Assembly: GCF_900099775.1 (NCBI RefSeq)
Contig: NZ_FMTM01000007.1
Span: 294,070-358,069, forward strand
Direction: 5' to 3'
Length of the DNA: 64,000 nucleotides
Source of the DNA: Rhizobium mongolense subsp. loessense
GTDB lineage: Bacteria > Pseudomonadota > Alphaproteobacteria > Rhizobiales > Rhizobiaceae
Shown here: one piece after another, positions 42,675 to 53,200 of the stretch
Position numbering within the stretch: position 1 is the first letter of the stretch
Layout of the letters: each line of letters opens with the position of its first letter
Position numbers and translations under genes: made by a program
Notes under the pieces: generated by a model
The model's database searches: none
What the model was told of the DNA's origin: nothing
The model's input: the letters and a program-made list of their open reading frames with translations, nothing else

Positions 42675-44678
42675 CTAGCCTTCCAGCCACTTTACCTGTT
42701 CGGCAGTAAGCTCGATGTCGAGGGCCGAAAGACTATCTTCCAGTTCGGCGATCGTGCGCGGGCCGATCAGCGGAATGACTGGGAACGGCTGGGCGATCAC
42801 ATAGGCGAGCGCGACATGGATCGGGTTTCGGCCGAGCTTATTTGCCAGTTCATTCGCGCGATCACGGCGTGCGAAATTGCGATCGGAATACCAGCAGCGG
42901 ACGATTTCCTCATCGTCGTGCTTGTCGCGTCCCGCCCGGTCGGTGAAGAAGCCGCGGCCCTGGCTGGACCATGCGAAGTTCGGAATCTGCTTTTCGTTCA
43001 GCCATTTCTTCCATTCGTCGTCCGAGGCTGCGACGCATCCAGCCCAGATCGGATCGAGCATTTCGGCCAGCGAAAAGTTATTGGAAAGCGCCGCAGGCGC
43101 TTTCTTGCCGGCCTTTGCCGCATAGGCCATTGCCTCGTCCATCCGCTCACGGGTCCAGTTCGAGCCGCCAAAAATCCCGCGGATGCGACCGCGATTGACT
43201 TCGGCATCCATGGCATCGACGAACTCTCCTACCGGAATACCGGTATTGTCCCGATGCATGAAGTAGATATCGACATAGTCCGTCTTCAACCGCTCGAGCG
43301 ACTGATCGAGTTGCTTGGCGATCATGTCCGGGTAGCACAGCGGCGAATGCACCCCCTTGCCGATCAGCACGATGTCGTCACGCGGAACGTTGCGGCTCGT
43401 GTGCCAGTCGCCGAAAATACTCTCTGTCTTGCCGCTTCCGTAAACATAGGCCGTGTCGAAGACGTTGCCGCCCGCCTCGTAGAAGGCATCGAGTGTCAGC
43501 GAGGCGGCCGCAAAGTTCGGGAAGAATTCGAATCCAAGCGTTACAACGGAGGCCGGTTTAGAGATGCCTGGTATCTGGCGCTGCGGAATGCTGCTGCCAG
43601 GCCGGACTGCTCCGCCCGCAATATTCGTGGTTCGCTTTGATGCCGTCTCGACACCATATTCGAGGCCGACAGAGGCCCGCCATTTGTCGAGAACGCGAAG
43701 GTTGCCAGTCGAATCGGCCCAACTCATGCCCGGCGAAGCAAATTCCGCCTCGCCGGCGCGGATTGCATCTCCAGCCGCATCGACTTCGAAGGAATAGAGC
43801 CAACGGTCTTCCTTGATCTCGATCGTTTCCTGCTCGGCTCCCTTGAAAATCTCGATCGTTCCGATGCCGCCCTTGTGACCTGAGGCGAACCAGAAATCCT
43901 TGACCTCGATGCGGCCTTCGGAGCCGTTGACGCGAAGCGTATTGTCCTGCTGGGCCATGATGGAGCAGGAGACTTCGGCAATGATGCCGTTTTGGAATTT
44001 CAAGACGGCGGAGGCCCATTCGTCTACGCCGGACTGTCCGAGGTGCGCTACGCCAAAAACCTTCTCCGGGTCGAGGAAAGGCTTGTTTTCAACCGCACCG
44101 GCGATCAGCCGCGCCATCGAGACCGGGTAGCCACCGACATCCAGAATGCCGCCGCCCGCCGTATCGTTGGCGAATAGCCGATGATCGGGCTTGAAGCCGC
44201 CCATGTTGAAGCCGAAGCTTGAGCGAATGATGCGCACCGTGCCGATCACGCCGCTTTTCACCAGTTCGACGATCTTCGCCGTCTGAGGATGCAGGCGGTA
44301 CATGAAGCCCTCGCCTGCAAAGACACCGGCCTTCCTCGCTTCATGGTAGATCGCATCCGCATCGAAGGCCGAAAGCGCAATCGGCTTTTCCACCAGCACA
44401 TGCTTGCCAGCGCGAATCGCCTTGATCGCCCACTCGGCATGGCCGGTATGTGGGGTGGCTATGTAGACGGCGTCGATCTCCGGATCGGCCAGCAGCCCGT
44501 CGTAGCCTTTAACGATGCGGGCGCCGGGAAAACCATCGCCAAGGCCGGGCTTTTCCGGGTTGCGGCTCGCCACCCCCACCAGTTTGCCCGTACGCGAATG
44601 GGCAATGCCGTCTGCAAAGGTGCGGGCGATCGTGCCGGGGCCGATGATGCCCCAGCGGACAGGTTGCTCTGAACTCAT
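42675..44678 (-). CDS. Fusion of Gfo/Idh/MocA oxidoreductase and aldo/keto reductase
   Basis: 667 residues with two complete enzymes in one frame. Residues 1-345 are a Gfo/Idh/MocA dehydrogenase: WGIIGPGTIART nucleotide motif, VLVEKPIAL with EKP at 97-99, and GGGILDVGGYPVSMARL. After a linker (about 346-375) comes an aldo/keto reductase (376-667) with FDTAYVYGSGKTES (Asp408, Tyr413), the catalytic Lys in VLIGKGVH and His in DIYFMHRDN. Both use NAD(P), suggesting paired oxidation and reduction of one sugar, such as epimerisation through a keto intermediate. It closes the AraC-linked ABC operon, 42 bp after the ATPase. Confidence 0.9.
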   Translation of the reverse strand: MSSEQPVRWGIIGPGTIARTFADGIAHSRTGKLVGVASRNPEKPGLGDGFPGARIVKGYDGLLADPEIDAVYIATPHTGHAEWAIKAIRAGKHVLVEKPIALSAFDADAIYHEARKAGVFAGEGFMYRLHPQTAKIVELVKSGVIGTVRIIRSSFGFNMGGFKPDHRLFANDTAGGGILDVGGYPVSMARLIAGAVENKPFLDPEKVFGVAHLGQSGVDEWASAVLKFQNGIIAEVSCSIMAQQDNTLRVNGSEGRIEVKDFWFASGHKGGIGTIEIFKGAEQETIEIKEDRWLYSFEVDAAGDAIRAGEAEFASPGMSWADSTGNLRVLDKWRASVGLEYGVETASKRTTNIAGGAVRPGSSIPQRQIPGISKPASVVTLGFEFFPNFAAASLTLDAFYEAGGNVFDTAYVYGSGKTESIFGDWHTSRNVPRDDIVLIGKGVHSPLCYPDMIAKQLDQSLERLKTDYVDIYFMHRDNTGIPVGEFVDAMDAEVNRGRIRGIFGGSNWTRERMDEAMAYAAKAGKKAPAALSNNFSLAEMLDPIWAGCVAASDDEWKKWLNEKQIPNFAWSSQGRGFFTDRAGRDKHDDEEIVRCWYSDRNFARRDRANELANKLGRNPIHVALAYVIAQPFPVIPLIGPRTIAELEDSLSALDIELTAEQVKWLEG

Positions 44679-44720
44679 GACTATTCCTCTTTCGTATCTT
44701 CGTCTTGGGAGCGGATCTCG

Positions 44721-45806
44721 TCAGCGCAAGCGATTGCCTGCGCTGTCGAACAGGAAGGTGCGGTTTGCCGATAGCGCGACGGTGAGAGTGTCGCGATCGG
44801 CTGCGGAACGGGATTCGGGACGTTCGATGATGAGTGGCTGTCCGCCGGCAGCGGTCGCATAGATGTAGCTGGTATTGCCTAGGTGTTCGGCAACATCGAC
44901 CGCGACGGTGAGGTCGGCGTCGCCACTGCCCTGGTCGGCAAAATGCTCGGGCCGCACGCCGAGCGTTACTTGCGCCCCCTTTTCGGTTGTCGCCAAAACC
45001 GGCAGCGTCAGGCGGACATTCCTGTCGCCCACCAGGGCGACGGTCACGTTCGATGCATCTCGTTCAACAACCTCTGCCGCCAGAAAGTTCATCTTCGGCG
45101 AACCGACAAAACCTGCGACGAACTGGTTAGCCGGATCGTCGTAGAGATCGAGCGGCGCGCCGATCTGCTCGATGTTGCCGGCACGCAGCACGACGATCTT
45201 GTCGGCAAGCGTCATCGCCTCCGTCTGATCGTGCGTGACATAGATCATCGTCGCACCGAGCTGCTTGTGCAGCCTGGAGATTTCCACCCGCATCTGCACA
45301 CGCAGTTCTGCATCGAGGTTCGAGAGCGGTTCGTCGAAGAGGAAGACCTCGGGCTCGCGAACGATGGCGCGGCCGATCGCAACACGCTGGCGCTGGCCAC
45401 CAGAGAGTTGCTTCGGGCGGCGTTCCATCAATTCCTTGATCTGCAGGATCTCGGCGGCGTGGCGCACCCGTTTTTCGGTATCCTCTTTCGGGTTGCCGTT
45501 CATGCGCAGGCCGAAAGAGAGGTTATCTGCTACCGTCATATGCGGGTAGAGCGCATAGGACTGGAAAACCATGGCGATGCCGCGGTCGGCGGGCTCGACA
45601 TTGTTGACGACCCTGCCGCCGATCGTGATCTCGCCCTCCGAGATATCTTCGAGGCCGGCGATCATCCTCAGCAGGGTGGATTTTCCACAGCCCGAAGGAC
45701 CGACGAAGACGACGAACTCGCCGTCCTTCACGTCGAGATTGGCGCCATGGATCACGCCGAAGGCGCCAAAGCGTTTTACAACATTCCTGAGTGAAAGCTC
45801 CGCCAT
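44721..45806 (-). CDS. Sugar ABC transporter ATP-binding protein (UgpC type)
   Basis: 361 residues. Walker A GPSGCGKST, Q-loop FQSYALYP, signature LSGGQRQRVAIGRA, Walker B FLFDEP and switch His in YVTHDQTEA are intact; the OB-fold region has TLGVRPEHF. It follows the second permease by 12 bp and drives import of an unidentified sugar, whose binding protein is encoded at 47595. Confidence 0.93.
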   Translation of the reverse strand: MAELSLRNVVKRFGAFGVIHGANLDVKDGEFVVFVGPSGCGKSTLLRMIAGLEDISEGEITIGGRVVNNVEPADRGIAMVFQSYALYPHMTVADNLSFGLRMNGNPKEDTEKRVRHAAEILQIKELMERRPKQLSGGQRQRVAIGRAIVREPEVFLFDEPLSNLDAELRVQMRVEISRLHKQLGATMIYVTHDQTEAMTLADKIVVLRAGNIEQIGAPLDLYDDPANQFVAGFVGSPKMNFLAAEVVERDASNVTVALVGDRNVRLTLPVLATTEKGAQVTLGVRPEHFADQGSGDADLTVAVDVAEHLGNTSYIYATAAGGQPLIIERPESRSAADRDTLTVALSANRTFLFDSAGNRLR

Positions 45807-45818
45807 GCGGCCTCCCTA

Positions 45819-46661
45819 TTATTTGATTGCGCCGGCCGCGATGCCGGCGATGAAGTGGCGCTGCAACAGCACGAAGACGACGAGGATCGGCGCGGTCAGC
45901 AACATTGCACCCGCCATGATGCCGCCCCAAGAGACCTTGGTGAGGCCGATCAGCGTTCCAAGCGCCACCGGCGCCGTCATCATTCCGGGCCTGGAATTGA
46001 TGAGCAGCGGCCAGAGATAGTTGTTCCAGGATGCCAGGAAGAGAATGATCGAGAGCGCCGCCATTGTCGGACGGGCAAGCGGCAAGGCGATGCGCAGGAA
46101 GATCTGCCACTCCTTGACGCCCTCGACGCGGGCGGCATCGAAGAGCTCGCTCGGCATCATCGAGAAGGACTGGCGCATAAAGAGCACGCCCAGGGAATTG
46201 AAGAGCGGCGGCACGATCAGCGCCACCCAGGTATTCGCCAGCTTGAATTCACGCGCCACCATGATGAACTGCGGGATCACGACGACGGCGAAAGGCAAGG
46301 TGATCGTGCCGAGAATGATGGCTGTGACGACGGAGCGGCCGGCGAATCGATAGCGGGCAAGCGCCCAGCCGGCCATCGATGTCAGCAGCACCGACAGGAA
46401 GGTGTAGATGACCGCGACGGTGATCGAGATGAACATCGCCCGGAGAAAATTCGTATCGGCCTCCAGGTTCCTGAAATTCTCGACGAAATTCGTCGACGGC
46501 CACAGCACGATGTCCGGGCTGAAGATGCCATTGTCCGGCATGGTCGAGAAGACGAACATCATCCAGAGTGGAAAGAGCCAGATGATGGCAAGCGGGGTCA
46601 GCACGATATGCAGGGCAATCTTGCGCATCAACAGGGATTGCGACTTGGACCTCGACTTCAT
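45819..46661 (-). CDS. Sugar ABC transporter permease (MalG type)
   Basis: 280 residues with six membrane segments, the first at about 14-34 (IALHIVLTPLAIIWLFPLWM). The EAA loop is ELFDAARVEGVKEWQIFLRI. The ATG at 46661 overlaps the stop of the upstream permease by 4 bp; the much longer upstream frame is antisense-like noise inside that gene. Confidence 0.92.
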   Translation of the reverse strand: MKSRSKSQSLLMRKIALHIVLTPLAIIWLFPLWMMFVFSTMPDNGIFSPDIVLWPSTNFVENFRNLEADTNFLRAMFISITVAVIYTFLSVLLTSMAGWALARYRFAGRSVVTAIILGTITLPFAVVVIPQFIMVAREFKLANTWVALIVPPLFNSLGVLFMRQSFSMMPSELFDAARVEGVKEWQIFLRIALPLARPTMAALSIILFLASWNNYLWPLLINSRPGMMTAPVALGTLIGLTKVSWGGIMAGAMLLTAPILVVFVLLQRHFIAGIAAGAIK

Positions 46662-47518
46662 TTCGGCTCCCTCCCGACCCAGAGATTGAAAAGCGAAATC
46701 GCAATCGCCAACGCGGCTATCGTGTAGGCGATCGCCGACGCGTAGCCGAAATTCAGCGATGTGAAGCCCTGCCGGTAAAGAAGCAGGCCGAGCGTTTCCG
46801 TGCCCCCGCCCGGGCCGCCGCGATTGGTAATGAGGAAGGGTTCGGTGAAGAGCTGCATCGTGCCGATCACCGACAGCACCACACAAAAGAGGACGATCGG
46901 CTTCAGGAGCGGCAGGGTGATATGAAAGAACTGCTGTACCTTGCTGACGCGATCGAGCGTCGCAGCCTCGTAGACATCCTCAGGGATCGACTGCAGGCCG
47001 GCCAAGATGATGATCGCGTTGTAGCCGGCCCAGCGCCAGGTAACGGCGATTATGACGAGGGCCATCGCCGCATTCGCATTGTCGAACCAGGAGACGGGAG
47101 CGATACCGACCGAACCGATCAGCTTGTTGACGATGCCGAAGTCGATGCTGAACATCAGCCGGAAGACGGCGGCATAGGCGACTTCGCCGACGACGACGGG
47201 CGCGAAGAAGGCGAAGCGGAAAAGAGGCCGCGCCTTCAGCAGCGGCGAATTCAAGAGCACCGCCATGACGGTTGCAAGCGCAATCATCACCGGAACCTGG
47301 ATGACCAGGATGATCAGCGTGTTGTAGAGCGCGTTATAGAAAGCCGGGTCGCCGAACAGGCGCCCCCAATTCGACGCAAGGCTGAATTTCCAGGGATTGA
47401 CGCGCGTATTCTGAAACGAAATCAAGAACGAGTTGATGATCGGCCAGACCCAGAAGGTCGCGAAGACCAGCAGATAGGGCGCAAGGAACGCATAGGCGCT
47501 CCGGGTCCTGAACGGCAT
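46658..47518 (-). CDS. Sugar ABC transporter permease (MalF type)
   Basis: 286 residues. It begins MPFRTRSAYAFLAPYLLVFA, with the first span at about 8-28. The EAA loop reads DVYEAATLDRVSKVQQFFHI, in which the usual Gly after Asp is Arg (LDRV instead of MDGA); the GGPG turn is ITNRGGPGGGTE. It lies 76 bp after the binding-protein gene across a hairpin. Confidence 0.92.
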   Translation of the reverse strand: MPFRTRSAYAFLAPYLLVFATFWVWPIINSFLISFQNTRVNPWKFSLASNWGRLFGDPAFYNALYNTLIILVIQVPVMIALATVMAVLLNSPLLKARPLFRFAFFAPVVVGEVAYAAVFRLMFSIDFGIVNKLIGSVGIAPVSWFDNANAAMALVIIAVTWRWAGYNAIIILAGLQSIPEDVYEAATLDRVSKVQQFFHITLPLLKPIVLFCVVLSVIGTMQLFTEPFLITNRGGPGGGTETLGLLLYRQGFTSLNFGYASAIAYTIAALAIAISLFNLWVGREPK

Positions 47519-47560
47519 TTATATCCTCCTCACAAGCGAAACGAGCCACCTTGAAGGTGA

Positions 47561-47587
47561 GGGCCGGGCGCGCACCAGGCGCCCGGT
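47561..47587 (-). terminator. Stem-loop between binding-protein and permease genes
   Basis: ccgggcgc (47563-47570) and gcgcccgg (47578-47585) form an 8-bp GC stem, extended by two outer pairs. No T-run is visible, so mRNA stabilisation is more likely than termination. Third operon in this window with a hairpin at this position. Confidence 0.55.
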
Positions 47588-47594
47588 CGGTTGC

Positions 47595-48869
47595 TCATTC
47601 TGCGATCGGAAGGCCGGTCGCCGAGGCGATCTGGTTTGCCGCATCGTCAAGTGCAGCCTTCGCATCCGGATAACCGCCCGCGAAATACTTCGTCTGCGCT
47701 GCCTTGTAGATCGCGTCCGCATCACTCTGAAATGCCGTCCCGCGGCTCGGCACGATCTTCGGCAGCGTCGAAAGGATGTCTGCCCAGACCTTCTGCCCGC
47801 CCCAGTAAGGCAGCGGCTCGTTGACGAAAGGATCTTGGACTGCCGACAGCAGCGAAGGGACGAGGCCGAAGGACTTCAGCATCGTGACCTGGCCTTCGTT
47901 GGTTGCTAGCGCATAGTTCAGATAGGCCCAGGCCGCTTCCTTGTTCTCGGAATTGGCGTTGATGGCTAGCGACGAACCGCCGAGGTTTGCAGCATGCGGA
48001 CCGTCAGCCGTGAGGCTCGGCATCATGTAGACGCCCCATTTGCCGGAAAGGTCCGGCGAGCCTGAGCGTATCGTGCCCTCGTACCAGCCGCCATACATCT
48101 GGCTTGCGACCTTGCCGGCGGTATTGGCCTGGATTTTCTGGTCCCAGATGGCGGCTGTCAGCGTACCGGCGTCCTTCATCTGCTTGACCTTTTCGAGGGT
48201 CGCGACGCAGGCCGGCTGGTTGATCGTGATCGTCTGGCCGTCGGTGGAGAAATAGCCGCAGCCCTGTTCATTCGCGATCATCCGGAACCATTCGCTATCG
48301 CCGTTGAAATCGGCCTGGGCCATGACGACGCCGGGATTGGCTTCGGAAATCTTCTTGCCGGCGGCGATGAAATCGTCCCAATTCTTGATCGTTGCCGGAT
48401 CGACGCCGGCCTTTTCATAGAAATCGCGCCGGTAAAAGACGGCGACCGGGCCGGAATCCCACGGCATCGCATAGGCGACGTCATCCACCTCCAGCTCGGT
48501 GCGTTTGAAGTCGGGGAACTTCGCCTGGATTTCCGCCGTATAGCCGAGATCCTTCAGGTTGGCGAAGCAGTCCGGGAAGCGGTTCCAGAAGATTTCCGCC
48601 TCGAAATTTTCGATCGTCACGATGTCCGGCAGGCCGTCGCCGCCGGCTGCGCAGCCGGCAAGTGTCTTGTCGAAGACTTGGCTGTTCCCGAGGTCTTCGA
48701 CCGTGACCTTGATATCGGGATACTTCTTGTTGAAGCCTTCGAGCGTGGATTTCAGCGCCGATGCCGCGACGTTCCAGCTCCAGATGGTGAGATTGCCCGA
48801 CTGCGCGAATGCGGAACCGGAAGAAAGCAGTGCGACCGCAGCGGTCGCACCGATAAGTTTGAAGCGCAT
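47595..48869 (-). CDS. Sugar ABC transporter substrate-binding protein
   Basis: 424 residues. Signal peptide MRFKLIGATAAVALLSSGSA ending AFA at about residue 22; mature start QSGNLTIWSWNVAASALKST is typical of CUT1 binding proteins. Four cysteines (CAAGGDG, PDCFANL, EQGCGYF, QPACVATL) could form periplasmic disulfides. The ligand is not identifiable; the divergent AraC regulator and downstream double oxidoreductase suggest an unusual sugar or cyclitol. Confidence 0.92.
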   Translation of the reverse strand: MRFKLIGATAAVALLSSGSAFAQSGNLTIWSWNVAASALKSTLEGFNKKYPDIKVTVEDLGNSQVFDKTLAGCAAGGDGLPDIVTIENFEAEIFWNRFPDCFANLKDLGYTAEIQAKFPDFKRTELEVDDVAYAMPWDSGPVAVFYRRDFYEKAGVDPATIKNWDDFIAAGKKISEANPGVVMAQADFNGDSEWFRMIANEQGCGYFSTDGQTITINQPACVATLEKVKQMKDAGTLTAAIWDQKIQANTAGKVASQMYGGWYEGTIRSGSPDLSGKWGVYMMPSLTADGPHAANLGGSSLAINANSENKEAAWAYLNYALATNEGQVTMLKSFGLVPSLLSAVQDPFVNEPLPYWGGQKVWADILSTLPKIVPSRGTAFQSDADAIYKAAQTKYFAGGYPDAKAALDDAANQIASATGLPIAE

Positions 48870-48961
48870 TGAAAATCCTCCCTTTTCAATTGCCGTCCTT
48901 TAGCGAACGTGGCTAAGTTATCTGTAAGGGAGCCGCTGTCTCCTAAAAAGGGAATATCAAT

Positions 48962-49867
48962 TTGGCGGAAAGTAAGGTTGCCAGCAGAGCCATCTATCAA
49001 CCGGGCGCAAGCAGCATCGAGGGCTCGCCGACAGAGCTGCAGCTGTTTCATGCCCATCCACCGGTGATGGCGATGCCGCACTGGCATGCGCAGGTGGAGG
49101 TGAATTACATCATGCGGGGTACTGTGCATTACCGCATGAACGATCACGAAATGACGCTCAAGGCTGGTGACATGTGCCTCTTCTGGGGCGGCCAGCCGCA
49201 TCAGATGGATGAATCCTCGGAAGATTCGCTCTACGCAGGCGCCCATTTGCCGCTTGTCTATTTCTTCCGTCTCCGCCTTCCCGCTGAAATCTCCAGCCGC
49301 CTGATGAAGGGCTCGACGCTGCTGACCTCTGCCACCGATGCCGCGGACAAAGAGAACTTTTCCCGCTGGTTCCGCTACGCGAATTCGGGCAATCCGGCAA
49401 AGGCGCAGCATGCCGTCGACGAGTTGCTTCTCCGTATCGAGCGCATCGCATTCGAACCCTATTCGATGACGGTCGTCGGCTACGGTGGAAGGGAGGCCGA
49501 ACAGCCCCATGCGCAACCGTCACGCAGCATTGTCAGGATGTGCGATTTCATCGCCGCCAATTTCATGGAGGACATCGACACCGTCGATATCGCCCGGGCG
49601 GCGGACCTGCATCCAAAATATGCAATGAACGTCTTTAAGAAATCGACGGGAATGACGCTCAGCAAATATCTCAATCTGCTGCGTCTCTCCCGCGCCCAGG
49701 CGTTGCTTATGGCCGACGACGCCAATGTGCTTCAAGTGGCGATGGACAGCGGTTTCGGCTCCATCAGCGCCTTCAACAAATCCTTCCGCCACATCGCCGG
49801 CATGTCTCCCTCGGACTTCCGAAGAGACATTCGCTTCGCCACATCCAGCGGCGCACCGGCGAGCTAG
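48962..49867 (+). CDS. AraC-family transcriptional regulator of the divergent sugar ABC operon
   Basis: 301 residues. The best start is a TTG at 48962 with AAGGGA about nine bases upstream; no ATG fits before the sensor domain. The N-terminal cupin has MPHWHAQVEVNYIMRG, and the C-terminal pair of helix-turn-helix motifs (about 195-290) has IDTVDIARAADLHPKYAMNV and VLQVAMDSGFGSISAFNKSF. It is divergent from the binding-protein gene across 92 bp, the standard layout of an AraC-type activator and its target. Confidence 0.88.
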   Translation: MAESKVASRAIYQPGASSIEGSPTELQLFHAHPPVMAMPHWHAQVEVNYIMRGTVHYRMNDHEMTLKAGDMCLFWGGQPHQMDESSEDSLYAGAHLPLVYFFRLRLPAEISSRLMKGSTLLTSATDAADKENFSRWFRYANSGNPAKAQHAVDELLLRIERIAFEPYSMTVVGYGGREAEQPHAQPSRSIVRMCDFIAANFMEDIDTVDIARAADLHPKYAMNVFKKSTGMTLSKYLNLLRLSRAQALLMADDANVLQVAMDSGFGSISAFNKSFRHIAGMSPSDFRRDIRFATSSGAPAS

Positions 49868-50260
49868 TACCGGCTCCCGTCCATAAACGGCAAACTTCTC
49901 AACCTATGTGAAGAGCAGCATCGCCAGTTGAGTTGTCAGGAGTTGGCGTTCATCTGGAAGTGTCCGCCTCGTTCCGGGCATTTGCCCGGCAGCCGTGGGG
50001 GAGCCCGAGGAGTCTGTCCTTCACAAGACGATCCGCACGATCCGGCCGCAAACCTTTGAAGAGATCAAAGGGTCCTGCTGGCTCGTAGAGGTCTCAACCG
50101 GCATGCCGGGATAGATCTGATCCGACTTGAGCGAACCCTGAACCACCCCAGCCGCCCGCGCCTGGCCAGATCAGCGAGCCGCGGATTGCGAGCGCCCGGC
50201 CATAGGAGCAATATAAGGAACGCATAATATGCATATAGCCGTCTGGGGAACTCGGCAATC
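49868..50260. other. 393-bp intergenic region at the start of the accessory segment
   Basis: No gene-like frame or clear terminator is seen after the AraC gene. Near its end GGAAC (50224) with a CGTC about 18 bp downstream resembles, but does not fit well, an extracytoplasmic sigma-factor promoter for the kinase gene. A GCATAATATGC palindrome lies at about 50228-50238. Confidence 0.4.
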
Positions 50261-53200
50261 ATGTTACGAAACCACTTAATCCTCGCCGTCGCCGGAGTCG
50301 TTCTCGTTCTAAGTCTGGTCCTGGCCGGTCTATGGATCTGGACGGGAAACGTCATCGTCTCGATCATGTCCGAGCGCCTGATCCGAGAGGTGACGCATGC
50401 TGTGCATCGCGACGTCGGCCATATGGTGCGCGGCGCCGAAAAAGCGGTTTCCCGGTTGGCCAACGGTCTTGCTCGTCACGACCTATCGCCCGGCGACCCA
50501 CATGCTGTCGCACAGGAGCTCCATACATTGCTGGCCGAGGAACCCGATGTCGACTGGATGTTTTTCGGCAACGAGGCCGGCGGGATGGTTTCGGTCGGGC
50601 GATCGGCAGATTCAAGCGTCGTGTTTTTGATCACCGATGAACTTCGCGCAGGCGTCGTTCGCGAGTTCGAAGCACTGCCTGACGGCAAGATCGGCCGTAT
50701 GCGGAAGTCGGAGGGTGCGTTCGATGCACGCCGGAGGATCTGGTACGCGCAGGCCAAGGAGACGGGCAAGCGGTACTGGACCGAGCCCTATCTCGGTGTG
50801 GCCGAGCCAATCTTGGGCATTTCGCTCTCCGTCCCGGTCTTCAACAAGAACCGCGACTTCGTCGCGGTGTGCGGGATCGATCTTATCCTTACTCAGCTTT
50901 CCAGGTTCTTGCAGACGCTCGAAATCGGCAACAACGGCAGGGCATTCATCATCGATGCCACCGGACATTTGATTGGCGCGTCGGGAGGAGTGTCGCCTGT
51001 CACCCTCGGCGCCGACGGCGGGCACCTGCGCCTGCAGGCATCAGAAGCGACCGATCCCATCGTTCGCGAAACCGCCCGCTACCTTCGTCGGTATCCTGGC
51101 ATCGCCGGGTCCTCGTCACCTGGACCGCGTGTGTTTTCCTTCAGTGACCCTGAGGGCGGCAGGATCTACGCGGCGGTTGATCGCGCTGCGGCCCCCGGCG
51201 CACTTAACTGGACCATCATCTCAGCGGTGCCAGCTTCGGATTTCCTGATGCCTGTATATCATGCGGCCTATTTCTCGATAGGCGTCGGCACGGTCATCGT
51301 CGCTGTCTTCGGGCTCCTCGGACTAGGGCTGGTCGGACGCACGTTGCGGCCGCTGACTGCCTTGACGCAAGCGGCGCACGCGATTGCAAACGGCGAATGG
51401 CGAGACGTGCCCAAGGTACGTCGAAACGATGAGGTCGGCCTGCTTGCCCAAGCGTTCGCTCTCATGACCTTCCGTCTCAAGGAGACGCTGGAGGGTCTGC
51501 GTCGAAGCGAGGCCAACTTCGCAGAAGCGCAACACGTTGCCCATGTCGGCTATTGGGAACGTGATCTCGTCACAGACTGTCTTACCTGGTCAGACGAGAC
51601 ATATCGCATCTTTGGGCTGACGCCGCGCGCAGGCACGTTGGTCAGTCTTGCAGAAGCGGTTGAGCGGATCCATCCAGAGGATCGGTCGATCTGGAGCCAG
51701 GCCGCGGCAGAGGCCGTGCGTGGCGAATCTCGCTACGACTTGGAGTACCGCATCGTCCGGCCCAGCGGCGAGCTGCGCATCGTTCACAGTCAGGGCGATC
51801 TAACAAGGGACGCGTCGGGACGGCCGCAGAGCATGTTTGGTACGATCCAGGACGTTACCGAACGCAAGCGGGTGGAAGAGGCGCTGCGGGACAGCGAGGA
51901 GCAGTGGAGAGCCGTATTCGAGAATAATCCGACGATGTACTTCATGGTGGACGCGAGTGGCACCGTCGTGTCTGTGAATCCCTTTGGGGCGGAGCAGCTT
52001 GGGTACACGGTCGACGAACTGATCGATCGACCCGTGCAGGACATCTTTCACGAGGCGGACCGAGAAACCGTCCAGAGGCATGCGGCCGCCTGTCTCGAAC
52101 ATCTCGGCCGAGCCATGAGCTGGGAACTGCGCAAGATACGTAAGGACGGCTCGATGCTCTGGGTCCGCGAGACCGCCCGAGCGATGGTGATCAAGAAGCG
52201 ACCTGTCATCCTGATCGTGTGCGAGGACATCACCGAGCGCAAGCGCGCCGAAGAGGCCGCCCGGCGGAGTGAAGAAGAGCTTCGCGAAGTCATCGAGACA
52301 GTTCCGGCGATGGTGTGGACCGCCTTGCCCGACGGCCGTGTCGATTTCATCAATCGGCGTTGGCAGGAGTTCACAGGTCTGTCCCTGGACGCAACGGCAC
52401 GAGCGAGCTGGGGCGCTGAAGCCCGCTTTCACCCCGAAGACCTGGAGCAGTATATGTCCAGGTGGCGTGCCTCCTTGACCACGGGCCACCCGTTCGAAGT
52501 TGAGGTCCGGATCCGTCGGGCGGCTGACGGTGAATATCGCTGGTGGTTTGAAAATGCCGTGCCGCTGCACGATGAGCACGGAAACATTCTTAAATGGTAT
52601 GGGTTTCTCGTCGACATTGAAGATCGCAAGCGGGCCGAGGAGGCCCTGCAGAAGGCGCAGGCCGAGCTCGCGCATGTCGCGCGCGTGACGACGATGGGCG
52701 CCCTGACCTCCTCCATCGCCCACGAGGTTAACCAGCCGCTGGCCGCCGTGGTCGCCAACGCCAACGCCGCCCTGCATTGGCTCGCCAGCCAGCCCCCCAA
52801 CCTCGACGAGGCGCGGGAGACCCTGGCGCGCATCGTCCGTGACGGGCACCGGGCCGGCGAAGTCATCGGCCGGGTGCGCGCGCTCCTGAAGAAGACAGCC
52901 ACTGTCACGGCGCAGGTGGACCTGAACGCCCTCGTCGAAGATACGGTAGCTCTCGTTCAGGGTGAGGTACGCCGCCATCGGATCCTGCTGCGGACCGAGT
53001 TGGCGCATCACCTCCCGCGCGTTGCGGGCGACCGGGTGCAGTTGCAGCAGGTAATCCTAAACCTGGTGATGAACGGCATCGAGGCGATGAAGACAATCGC
53101 GGACCGGCCACGCGAGCTACTGATCAGGTCCCTGCTCGACGCATCCGGGGCCGTGCTGGTCGAAGTGCAGGACGCCGGCGTCGGATTGGAGCCGCAGAGT

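Noticed and set aside
50222..50252. EcfG-type (GGAAC-N16/17-CGTT) promoter before the PAS kinase
   Set aside because: The spacing is 18 and the downstream element is CGTC, so the match is too poor to call.
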